Shown here one piece after another: positions 45,563-62,494 of a stretch of DNA of 64,000 nt. Under the pieces are notes generated by a model that was not told the DNA's origin, did not search any database, and worked only from the letters and a program-made list of their open reading frames with translations. The stretch lies in NCBI RefSeq assembly GCF_040183065.1, contig NC_091120.1, positions 19,257,708-19,321,707 of the forward strand, given 5' to 3'. Numbering within the stretch: the stretch's first letter is position 1; each line of letters begins with the position of its first letter. The position numbers and the translations under genes were made by a program. Source of the DNA: Periplaneta americana (lineage: Eukaryota; Arthropoda; Insecta; Blattodea; Blattidae).

Positions 45563-45698
45563 ATATAATTTTTTTTATATAGCAGAAGGACAGTGTTTTA
45601 CACATACCAATTTTCATTATTGTACAAGATACAGTAATGGAGGAAAAAAATGTTGAATATTTCCAAAAATATTACTGCTGTAAGCTGTACCTAACCCC
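45006..45698. mobile_element. TTAA-flanked long-TIR foldback element, copy 2
   Basis: TTAA at 45002-45005 and 45699-45702. Ends GGGATTAGGTACAGCTTACA and (reversed) GGGGTTAGGTACAGCTTACA, with inversion continuing through TTTTCCTCCATTACTGTATC and the CAGTGATGAA/TTCATCACTGCA motifs. It is 693 bp and non-coding. TTAA duplication is the hallmark of piggyBac-type insertion, so a non-autonomous piggyBac-like element is likely. Confidence 0.8.
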
Positions 45699-45702
45699 TT
45701 AA

Positions 45703-46046
45703 TAATTATTAATAGGGGGCACACCTTAAATATGAGGTCACATACTGATGTGGGGTTTGTGTATTATATTATCCTGTTTTTACTTTCTCAGTATAAAAAA
45801 AAAGGAAATATTGCGATGCAAAAAAATCTATTTCGAGATTTTTACGGAAATACACGTTTGTGCCATTCTTGATGTCGAAAAAGTATTTTCGGTATACCGT
45901 CCGCCTGTGTACAGCAATTTTTCCTAAACTACAGAGGGTTTGCCAGGAAACAGAATTCACTTAGGTACACTCGGAATGGAACTCTGGATGAGTGAGATTC
46001 GGTAACGTTCAAACCTGGAAACATTTAAGTACCATAAAATGGGGTG
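45703..46046. other. Intergenic sequence, unrecognised
   Basis: No feature recognised. Confidence 0.4.
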
Positions 46047-46054
46047 AACAGGGA

Positions 46055-46316
46055 GGCACACCTGTGGAGTAACGGTTAGTGCGTCTGGCCGCGAAACCAG
46101 GTGGCCCGGGTTCGATTCCCAGTCGGGGCAAGTTATCTGGTTGAGGTTTTTCCGGGGTTTTCCCTCAATCCTATATGAGCAAATGCTGGGTAACTTTCGG
46201 TGTTGGACCCCGGACTCATTTCACCGGCATTATCATCTTCATCTCATTCAGACGCTAAATAACCTAAGATGTTGATAAAGCATCGTAAAATAACCTACTA
46301 AAATAAAAATAAAAAA
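46055..46316 (+). repeat. tRNA-derived SINE (family S1), copy 2
   Basis: Starts GGCACACCTGTGGAGTAACG; A box around GGAGTAACGGTTAG, B box GGTTCGATTCC, tail TACTAAAATAAAAATAAAA. AACAGGGA duplicated at 46047-46054 and 46317-46324. Confidence 0.9.
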
Positions 46317-46324
46317 AACAGGGA

Positions 46325-46849
46325 CGCAGGGTGTGAATGGGACGAAATTTTATTATTTTTTATTTCATTGTGTCAAAGATTAAATAATAAGAGTTTATGT
46401 TTTCATTCATAATGAGTGAACAAATAAACACACTTATTCTTATATTTACCCTTTGACACAAAGAAATAAAAAAAATAATAAAACTTTGTTCCTATTCACC
46501 CCACTTTACAGTAGGTAAAGAAGCTAGCATTCGTCTCCCAACATTTATCTCAAGGTTGGTTAGTTACTAGTTGTCTTGAAATGAAGATCTAGCGTCTTTT
46601 ACACGTTTTGAAAATGCACTGACCAATATTAATGAATAGCCTTTTATTCCATATTAGTGAAAAACAGTTTACGATCAGACAAATTAATTATAGTTAATGC
46701 AATTATAAATAATACAATATAAAGTCCATTTGCAGCTTCCTTTGTATTAACATATTAGGTTTCTAAAGGTTAATATCAGCAAATAAAAGAGAAGTAGATT
46801 TCATTTCACTGTAAGGAGATCATTTACCTTATTTAATACTGAAAATCCC
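46325..46849. other. Intergenic sequence, unrecognised
   Basis: An imperfect inverted repeat around GACGAAATTTTATTATTTTT (46338) and AATAAAACTTTGTTCC (46475) suggests an old small foldback element. No gene. Confidence 0.35.
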
Positions 46850-49150
46850 AACTCAGTATTATTTGGAGGATAGTTTAGTAGTAGACCAGCTAAAAAGGGT
46901 TGAGAACTCTTGCTACACAGAACAACTCATTTCACCATAAGGGGATACATTTATCTTACTTAAAACTGAAAATCCAAACTCAATATTATTAACTCAATAT
47001 TATTTGGAGGATGGGTTAGTGGTACACCAGCTAAAAATAGTTGAAAACTCTTGCTACACAGAACACATCTATTCACCTTAAAGGTATACATTAAATGTAT
47101 CTTAATTAATACTGAAAAACCCAACTCAATATTATTGGGAGGATGGTTTAGTGGTACACCAGCTAAAAATGGTTGAAAACTCACCGTAAGGGGATACATT
47201 TATCTTACTTAAAACTGAAAATCCAAACTCAATATTATTTGGAGGATGGTTTAGTGGTACACCAGCTAAAAATGGTTGAAAACTCTTGCTATACAGAATA
47301 ACTCTATTCACCATAAGGGTATACATTAAATTTATCTTAATTAATACTGAAAAACCAAACTCAATATTATTTGGAGGATGGTTTAGTGGTACACCAGCTA
47401 AAAATGGTTGAAAACTCACCGTAAGGGGATACATTTATCTTACTTAAAACTGAAAATCCAAACTCAATATTATTTGGAGGATGGTTTAGTGGTACACCAG
47501 CTAAAAATGGTTGAAAACTCTTGCTATACAGAATAACTCTATTCACCATAAGGGTATACATTAAATTTATCTTAATTAATACTGAAAAACCCAACTCAAT
47601 ATTATTTGGAGGATGGTTTAGTGATACATCAGCTAAAAATGGTTGAAAACTCTTGCTACAGAGAACACCTCTACTTACTTACTTACTTACAAATGGCTTT
47701 TAAGGAACCCGAAGGTTCATTGCCGCCCTCACATAAGCCCGCCATCGGTCCCTATCCTGTGCAAGATTAAGCCAGTCTCTATCATCATACCCCACCTCCC
47801 TCAAATCCATTTTAATATTATCCTCCCATCTACGTCTCGGCCTCCCTAAAGGTCTTTTTCCCTCCGGTCTCCCAACTAACACTCTATATGCATTTCTGGA
47901 TTCGCCCATACGTGCTACATGCCCTGCCCATCTCAAACGTCTGGATTTCAAGTTCCTAATTATGTCAGGTGAAGAATACAATGCGTGCAGTTCTGTGTTG
48001 TGTAACTTTCTCCATTCTCCTGTAACTTCATCCCGCTTAGCCCCAAATATTTTCCTAAGCACCTTATTCTCAAACACCCTTAACCTATGTTCCTCTCTCA
48101 GAGTGAGAGTCCAAGTTTCACAGCCATATAGAAGAACCGGTAATATAACTGTTTTATAAATTCTAACTTTCAGATTTTTGGACAGCAGACTGGATGATAA
48201 GAGCTTCTCAACCGAATAATAACACGCATTTCCCATATTTATTCTGCGTTTAATTTCCTCCCGAGTGTCATTTACATTTGTTACTGTTGCTCCAAGATAT
48301 TTGAATTTTTCCACCTCTTCGAAGGATAAATCTCCAATATTTATATTTCCATTTCGTACAATATTCCCGTCTCGAGACATAATCATATACTTTGTCTTTT
48401 CGGGATTTACTTCCAAACCGATCGCTTTACTTGCTTCAAGTAAAATTTCCGTGTTTCCGTGTTTTCCCTAACCGTTTGTGTATTTTACAGAGAACACCTC
48501 TATTCACCATAAAGGTATACATTAAATTTACCTTAATTAACACTGAAAAACCCAACTCAATATTATTTCGATGATGATTTAGTGGTACACCAGCTAAAAA
48601 TGGCTGAAGGGTATACATTAAATTTATCTTAATTATAAGGGTATACATTAAATTTATCTTAATTAATACTGAAAAACCCAACTCAATATTATTGGGAGGA
48701 TGGTTTAGTGGTACACCAGCTAAAAATGGTTGAAAACTCTGCTACACAGAACAACTCTATTCACCATAAGAGTATACATTAAATTTATCTTAATACTGAA
48801 AAACCCAACTCAATATAATTTGGAGGAAGGTTTAGTGGTACACCAGCTAAAAATGGTTCAAACTCTTGTTACACAGAACAACTCTATTCACCATAAGGGT
48901 ATACATTAAATTTATCTTAATACTGAAAAACCCAACTCAATATTATTGGGAGGATGGTTTAGTGGTACACCAGCTAAAAATGGTTGAAAACTCTTGCTAC
49001 ACAGAACACCTCTATTCACCATAAGGGGATACATTTGCCTTATTTAATACTGAAAATCCCAACTCATCATTATTTGGGGGATGGTTTAGTGGTACACCAG
49101 CTAGAAATGGTTCAGAACCCTTGCTACACAGAACAACTTATTTCACCATA
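46850..49150. repeat. Satellite-like array with alternating 132/103-bp units
   Basis: ACACCAGCTAAAAAT (one variant ACATCAGC) occurs at about 47024, 47156, 47259, 47391, 47494 and 47626: spacings 132, 103, 132, 103, 132. Short units lack the CTCTTGCTACACAGAA block. Each unit contains CTCAATATTATTTGGAGGAT. Units from 48500 to 49150 vary more in length and include a partly duplicated unit at 48600-48650. The minus-strand FQPFLAGVPLNHPP ORFs are translations of the repeat and not genes. Confidence 0.92.
47674..48485 (-). pseudogene. RTE-like LINE (family L1), copy 7, inserted in the satellite array
   Basis: ORF 48416-47700 (238 codons from an internal Met) reads [67 protein letters not shown]. 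(TTAC)n tail at left. TACAGAGAACACCTCTA is duplicated at 47657-47673 and 48486-48502. The frame is intact but 5' truncated just after the RT YADD region. Confidence 0.9.
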
Positions 49151-50282
49151 TTCATAATGTTGAAATATCCTCTACCACCTTAGAACACAAAAGGGAAATG
49201 CATGCACAATGATACAATAGAGTGTTTTACAGTATTTATTTTCAACAACCACAAAAACTAACAAGCATAATATAATATGGGGTTACAGAAAAAGAAAAAT
49301 GTAACAGATACTTAACAGGATGGTACACATTCTTAAAAACAGTAAGGTACAGGGTAAGACATAAGGTAGTCCTCCACAATGTACCATTTCTTTGTAAAAT
49401 TTTAATACTATTCAGTATCAGGAACCTGGATTTCAGAATGACAGGGTTTCGGTATAACATTATGACAATAGGCTCGAAAAACGAATTACAAGAAATAGGA
49501 CTTTGGTTAGGCCAAACAAATCTGCTGTAGAAAAAATTCATATACATTTGGCACAATCTGTAACACAGACCTTTTAACAATACATATACAATCAACAAAT
49601 GCAACAAGATTAAGTAGGTTAACAAAAACCATCCCTTCCTGTTACGTTTAAATGCTGCGTATTAACAAAAATGTGTATTTACAAACGTGAGCTTTGAACA
49701 GATTTATCACAGATTCAGTCATTTAGAGTACCATCGAAGTGATAACTAATCATAATTACGTCATTCCATTTAATAACCCTGAAAAATCATACTACCAAAT
49801 TATGAAAGTATTAAAATCAAATGGAAAAAGTTACAAAATTACAAATATGGTTCCTTTTTCCTTTTAAAATTATTTGAATATAGATATAAAAGTGTTTACC
49901 AAATCTGACCATTTGTAGTATTATAGAATATACACAGTACCCCAAAAAATGCATGCTATTTTTTTTTTCAATAAAGTTATTCCTAAAATATATCAACCAT
50001 TCTATACACAAAGTTAAACAAGTAGTAGTCTACTGTTAAAATGACCAGTTTTCAGTGTGATGACAGTAAAAGTTTGGTGTTTAGAGTGTCACATTAAAGA
50101 ATTGATTGGAAAACTAAAATAAGCTGGATCTGAACACAATCACTCAACTTCAGTTTTCTGGTAACTTTCGAACTAGACAATCAGCAGTCAGCATCTAAAA
50201 TATACAGCACATGGGAATCAAGTCATATAATATGGGTCCCACATTTTTGTACAGACAATTCTATCCAAAATCCACTTCATTA
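49151..50282. other. Sequence downstream of paralog B, no gene recognised
   Basis: AT-rich with a minus-strand AATAAA at 49235-49240. It could hold the paralog B 3' UTR if that is long. The ORF at 49242-49625 (-) is hydrophobic and unrecognised. Confidence 0.4.
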
Positions 50283-50284
50283 TA

Positions 50285-51265
50285 AAGGGTGCGGCAAAAC
50301 ATCCTCCCTAATTTAAAATTTAAATAAAGAACAAATGGATCAAAATAAGGAAACTGTATTAATATGAATGGTATCTAAACAGTGGGAAATTTAGGTTTAC
50401 ATGCATTGCCATAGCGATATCAAATGACATGCGCAAAACAACAAGAACTGAATAGGACATTGAGTACACGGAATTGACTTTCAGTTAGTGCAAATTGTAA
50501 TCTGTAACGAATTTCAACTATGCCGTGGACGGGTGAAGAACGTGCTTACGCTGTGGTATCATTTCTGGTAAGTGGTAATTCCGTTGTCGCTGCTCAGATG
50601 TTTCCCGGATGCTTAATTTCTTTACTTGGCGACGTCCCATGGCCAGCACGATCACCAGACCTTGCACCCTACGATTTTTTTTTTCTATAGGGGCATCTTA
50701 AGGTTGAGGTGTTCACACATTGGCCGAGGACTTTGCCAGACTTAAGAAATGCAATACAGGAAGAAACTGGTCCTATTCCTCAAGAAATGCTAGTTAGAGT
50801 GATGCAGAATTTCCGAAGTCGCATTCAACCTTGCATTGATAGAAGGACACCACTTGACAGACACGTTTAAAAAAAAAAAAGAAAAATTCCCACTGTTAAG
50901 ATACCATTCATATTTTTTTTTTTTTATTTTAGTAGGTTATTTTACGATGCTTTATCAACATCTTTGGTTATTTAGCGTCTGAATGAGATGAAGGTGATAA
51001 TGCCGGTGAAATGAGTCCGGGGTCCAACACCCAAAGTTACCCAGCATTTGCTCATATTGGGTTGAGGGAAAACCCCGGGAAAAACCTCAACCAGGTAACT
51101 TGTCCCGACCGGGAATCGAACCCGGGCCACCTGGTTTCACGGCCAGACGCGCTAACCGTTACTCCACAGGTGTGGACTACCATTCATATTAATAATGTTT
51201 CTTATTTTGATCCATCTGTTTTTTATTTAAACTTTAAATTAGGGAGGATGTTTTGCCGCACCCTT
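50285..51265 (+). mobile_element. Tc1/mariner-superfamily element, internally deleted, carrying a nested SINE
   Basis: TIRs AAGGGTGCGGCAAAACATCC, about 105 bp long and imperfect, with TA outside (50283-50284, 51266-51267). The interior has the transposase N-terminus from 50520 (MPWTGEERAYAVVSFLVSG) joined to its C-terminus (VPWPARSPDLAPYDFFF, a stop where the family has Trp, then GHLKVEVFTHWP and MQNFRSRIQPCI). The middle with the first two catalytic residues is deleted. The right TIR is split by SINE S1 copy 3. Confidence 0.85.
50915..51177 (-). repeat. tRNA-derived SINE (family S1), copy 3
   Basis: Minus-strand copy with the T-rich tail at left and B-box complement GGAATCGAACC. TACCATTCATATT is duplicated at 50902-50914 and 51178-51190. 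Nested in the right TIR of the mariner-like element. Confidence 0.92.
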
Positions 51266-51601
51266 TACATTAATTCACAACAAACTTTGTTCCTTTAAGA
51301 TTAAACTTGGTCAAATACTTCAAAACAAACTAATCTAACACCAATTCAATTGAATTCTCTTCCGTATTTTCCAGCTTATTTAGAAATGTCGTGCGTGTTT
51401 CTTAGAAACCATGACTTTAACGGTTTGTGGCATGTGTATGTACAGTCGAGAATCAATTTTTGTATTATTGTTTCAAATGCCAATGGTGTGAGCATGAACT
51501 ATTAAATATTAAAACTGTTCAGTTAAAGCATAGCCGTAGTAATATGCAAAATGCAGAGGATATAAGATTACAGTGAACACAGTTGACTTCGGGTTCCAGA
51601 T

Positions 51602-58964
<7,363 letters not shown>

Positions 58965-59224
58965 CTAGCAGAAGCAAAAAATAATAAAATCAATATTTTA
59001 ATTTAAATATTTTTTATGCAGAATACGTCCTTCCCTGCACTGAGTATAGGCACTCAGGATCCGAAATGAAACAAAATGACAGAATTTCAAATGATTACTA
59101 TAACAACACTATGAGCCACTGCCGAATTCTAATATTATCAGTAATTAAGCCTTGAACCAATGTAACTTGTGTGACCAAGTTCAATGATGCCACCTCCACA
59201 TATATTAACTTGCAACTTGCGGAA

Positions 59225-59815
59225 TTCTAAATGAGGCAGTAGACCAAGTGGACAGCTTCAAATACTTGGGATGTACTATAAGCAGCAATATGAGTTGCTG
59301 CCAGGAAGTCAAAAGGAGGATAGCAATGGCCAAAGGAGCTTTTAATAGAAAAAGGAGCAGCTTCTACGGATGTCTGGAAAAAGAACTAAGGAAGAGATAG
59401 TGAAGTGCTTTGTGTGGAGTGTGGCATTGTATGGAGTAGGAACATGGACATTACGATGAAGTGAAGAGAAGTGAATGTGGATATGCAGAAGAATGGAGCG
59501 TGAGATGTGGACAGACAGAATAAGAAACGAAGCTGTGTTGGAAAGAGTGGGTGGAGAAAGAATGATGCTGAAACTGATCAGGAAGAGGAAAAGGAATTGG
59601 TTGGGTCACTGGTGAGGAAAAACTGCCTACTGAAGGATGCACTGGAAGGAATGGTGAACGGGAGAAGAGTTCAGGACAGAAGAAGATATCAGATGATAGA
59701 CGACATTAAGATAAGTGGATTATATGTGGAGACTAAGAGGAAGGCAGAAAATAGGAAAGATTTGAGAATGCTGGGTTCGCAGTGAAAGACCTGCCCTTGG
59801 GGAGAACACTTGTGT
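59225..59815 (+). pseudogene. LINE family L2, 3' fragment, copy 4
   Basis: Frames with stops and shifts read LNEAVDQVDSFKYLGCTIS, MAKGAFNRKRS, RNEAVLERVGGERMMLKLIR, CLLKDALEGMVNGRRVQDRR and YQMIDDIKISG. It is colinear with 31830-33010 but lacks the M2 insertion, giving an independent empty site. Confidence 0.8.
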
Positions 59816-60496
59816 GTATGTATGTAGTAACATATTCTGGAATAATGGTAGGGACTATCACTGACAAGAAAAACCAGATAGGCCTAATAAACTAACACGT
59901 AAATACATAATTGTTACAAATTTGATTAGGCAAGTCATCTAAAAAAACAACCAATACAATATATAACTATTAATACATTTCAATTTATCTGTTTTATCAA
60001 TACATGAATTCCAACCATCTTTCCTTGTGAGCGAATTTTTAAAGAATACTTTCAGTTCAAACACTCAAGGTCAAAATATAAGCTTTAAGGTTCTTTAATT
60101 TCAGAAAATATGTTAATAGGAAGTTTCGCACTGCCAATATTCTTACAATTTAAAAGTGCCACAAACTTTGCGGTCTTACTAATAAAAACTCTATACACAG
60201 ACGTTTAACTGTCTTATACTTATACAATGAGTAGCTCGTTTATAAGTCGTGTGTAAATTCCTTAATAATAATCACTACATACGTCTGTATAACAGTACAA
60301 CTGTTACACAGCTACGTCATAGTTTCGTCATTACTTCATTACGAAAGGTAATAGAATATCTGAGGTTCTCTATTGCATCCGGTAGAGCGCTCTAGTGTGG
60401 CGTGTTAAATATCGATAGTACAACTGGCTCTAATCGATTACTACACTACATTTTGGTCAAAGAGTACAGCTACAGCAATATTATTCTAATTATTCT
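59816..60496. other. Intron/upstream region of paralog B, unrecognised
   Basis: I looked here for the missing paralog B exons on the minus strand and saw none. Confidence 0.4.
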
Positions 60497-60712
60497 GTGC
60501 TCTTTGGTTTGTTCTTCTGTGGTTATGAGCCTACAGTCAACTATTTCAAGCTGAAATATACCTTAATTCACGTTGAGGTATTCGGCTTGCTCATAGGTGC
60601 TCGAGGGACTATACCAGCTTTTTTAGAAGAATGTCGACGGAAATTTGTTCTGCCAACATCTTTGAGGGATGACATTGTGATAATTGTGTTAAAAAGTCCT
60701 GCCAAATCCTAA
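60497..60712 (+). pseudogene. C-terminal fragment of a retrotransposon polyprotein
   Basis: The frame includes HVEVFGLLIGARGTIPAFLE and LPTSLRDDIVIIVLKSPAKS. The (V)FGLIIGARGTIP...F phrase is common at the end of some non-LTR polyproteins. Short and isolated; assignment is tentative. Confidence 0.45.
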
Positions 60713-61667
60713 TTAATCACATGGTGCCACATTAATAGCAATTGTAATGTTTCACGCCCTTTTCTTTGTTTCCCTTTTTTTTTTAATTTAATACCTATGT
60801 TTACATATGTATAATAATTTTTTTGAGGATATACTGAGTCCGTAAGGGCTACCCTCATTGGGGGGCAGTTTAGTATTTTTTTTTTCGAGGCAGCCATCAT
60901 CATAAAATGACAGTCGATATGAACAGCTGTTAGAGGGGCGGCCATTTTTTCTCTATATACAATGCTTAAACAAGGGATTTCGTGTATATAACTACTGCAA
61001 AGCAATTCCCATTGTATAGTTACAGACTGTTTATACATCCATTGCTTATGCATGGTTTATTAGTAACGTTTTCCGTCTCAACTCTGTATAAGTCTCGTAT
61101 AAAAACTATACACAGTTTATTGTGTTTCTGAGATTCAAATATTAACTAAGTTTGTGAGCCACAACAGTGTCCAAACAATACAAATATTCTTGAATAATTA
61201 TATGATACGAATACCTTCATCATTACAGTTTCTCCTTTTAGAATTTGTCTCTTCTCCTTCTTTCAGATCATCATGATTACATTAAAACAGGGATTCTTAT
61301 TTTTCTCCTTCTGTTCACTTTGCAGTTAAAGATTACTAGTTTGTCTTCGTACTTAAGCTGGGAAAAGGGATTATTCAGTAACTGTTTCATTTTGTATAAT
61401 TCAGACATATCTAAGAAGAAACCAACTTCACACACAATTTAAAAAAATGTTAGAAATAGATTACCCGATTACCACTATAATAAACATTAACTAGAAATAA
61501 AACTGCACACGCTTCAACGCTTACAACAGTAGGTTTTACCTCTTCACATCACAACGATACAGCTATCTGAAGCCTTCTTCTTGGAACTGAACATAATCTG
61601 CGATTTGTATTATGCGCGAAATTTTTTGAAGTGGTCACATATGAAAAGTGTACATAAAGTTATAAAT
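60713..61667. other. Unrecognised AT-rich sequence
   Basis: Contains a GC-richer stretch TCCGTAAGGGCTACCCTCAT near 60839. No gene recognised. Confidence 0.4.
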
Positions 61668-62140
61668 CTATACTAATAATAAATCTGTAGCCGAAATTTT
61701 TCTGGTAATTTTCGATTTTCCAAAAATAACTGATCCTTACATATATAATTAACCACCCTGAAACCGAAAATCGCATTTTTTAAATTTTTGTTTGTATGTC
61801 TGTCTGTATGTTTGTTACCTTTTCACGCGATAATGGCTGAACTGATTAAGATGAAAATTGGAATATAAATTAAGTTCGTTGTAACTTAGATTTTAGGCTA
61901 TATGGCATTCAAAATACTTTATTTAAAAGGGGGGTTATAAGGGGGCCTGAATTAAATAAATCGAAATATCTCGCTTATTATTGATTTTTGTGAAAAATAT
62001 TACATAACAAAAGTTTCTTTAAAAATGATTTCCGATAAGTTTTATTCTTTACAAAATTTTGATAGGATTCATATTTAATGAGATAAATGAGTTTTAAAAT
62101 TAAAATAACGCCATCTAAGACGGTGCAATGAATTAAGAAC
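61668..62140 (+). mobile_element. Helitron-like 5' terminal segment (tentative)
   Basis: TCTATACTAATAATAAATCT at 61667 is a TC-starting terminus of the kind seen in insect Helitrons. It is followed by TTGTATGTCTGTCTGTATGT and TTTTCACGCGATAATGGCTG then AACTGATTAAGATGAAAATT, phrases I associate with arthropod Helitron-like repeats. No 3' hairpin and CTRR end was found before the LINE. Confidence 0.45.
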
Positions 62141-62142
62141 AA

Positions 62143-62442
62143 ATGACTTCGTCTATAAAGGGCCTTGGACAACAACAATCGAAACAGGGGCCTTGGACAT
62201 CAACAATCAAAAGCCCTGGGATTGCGACAAAGAAAGTCAACAGGGAACTTCCGGAAGGAAGAATCACAGCAGGTGACCAACTGACAGCAGTGACCAGAGA
62301 CCTTTTGAATAAGACAAGGGATGCAGCACGACTGAAGAATTATAAATTTGTATGGACAAGAGACGGTAAGATATTTGCAAGAAAAGATGAAGCCAGCCCC
62401 GTGAGTAAAATCACTAATGTTGACGATGTAAATAATTTGTAA
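62143..62442 (+). CDS. LINE ORF1, C-terminal part (5' truncated)
   Basis: ORF of 99 codons. The segment LPEGRITAGDQLTAVTRDLL and KNYKFVWTRDGKIFARKDEA resembles the C-terminal domain found in ORF1 proteins of some insect LINEs (KFVWxxxGKIFxRK). The ATG at 62143 is probably internal, since the conserved part starts at once and the Helitron-like sequence abuts it. It ends 52 bp before ORF2, in the usual ORF1-ORF2 order. ORF1 proteins bind element RNA. Function is inferred from resemblance only. Confidence 0.6.
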   Translation: MTSSIKGLGQQQSKQGPWTSTIKSPGIATKKVNRELPEGRITAGDQLTAVTRDLLNKTRDAARLKNYKFVWTRDGKIFARKDEASPVSKITNVDDVNNL

Positions 62443-62494
62443 ATACTATTGTGTCGGTAACCACGTTTAATTATACAATATAATTGACTTAAAA

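Noticed and set aside
46960-47594. Series of minus-strand ORFs with a repeated FQPFLAGVPLNHPPNNIE phrase
   Set aside because: They are translations of the 132/103-bp satellite. The open frames follow from unit lengths and shift between copies; no start context, splice sites or conserved family.
59816-62140. Possible upstream exons of paralog B
   Set aside because: I looked on the minus strand for the GTxALR and YRxxxxxPW segments and found none, so they are more likely beyond 64 kb.
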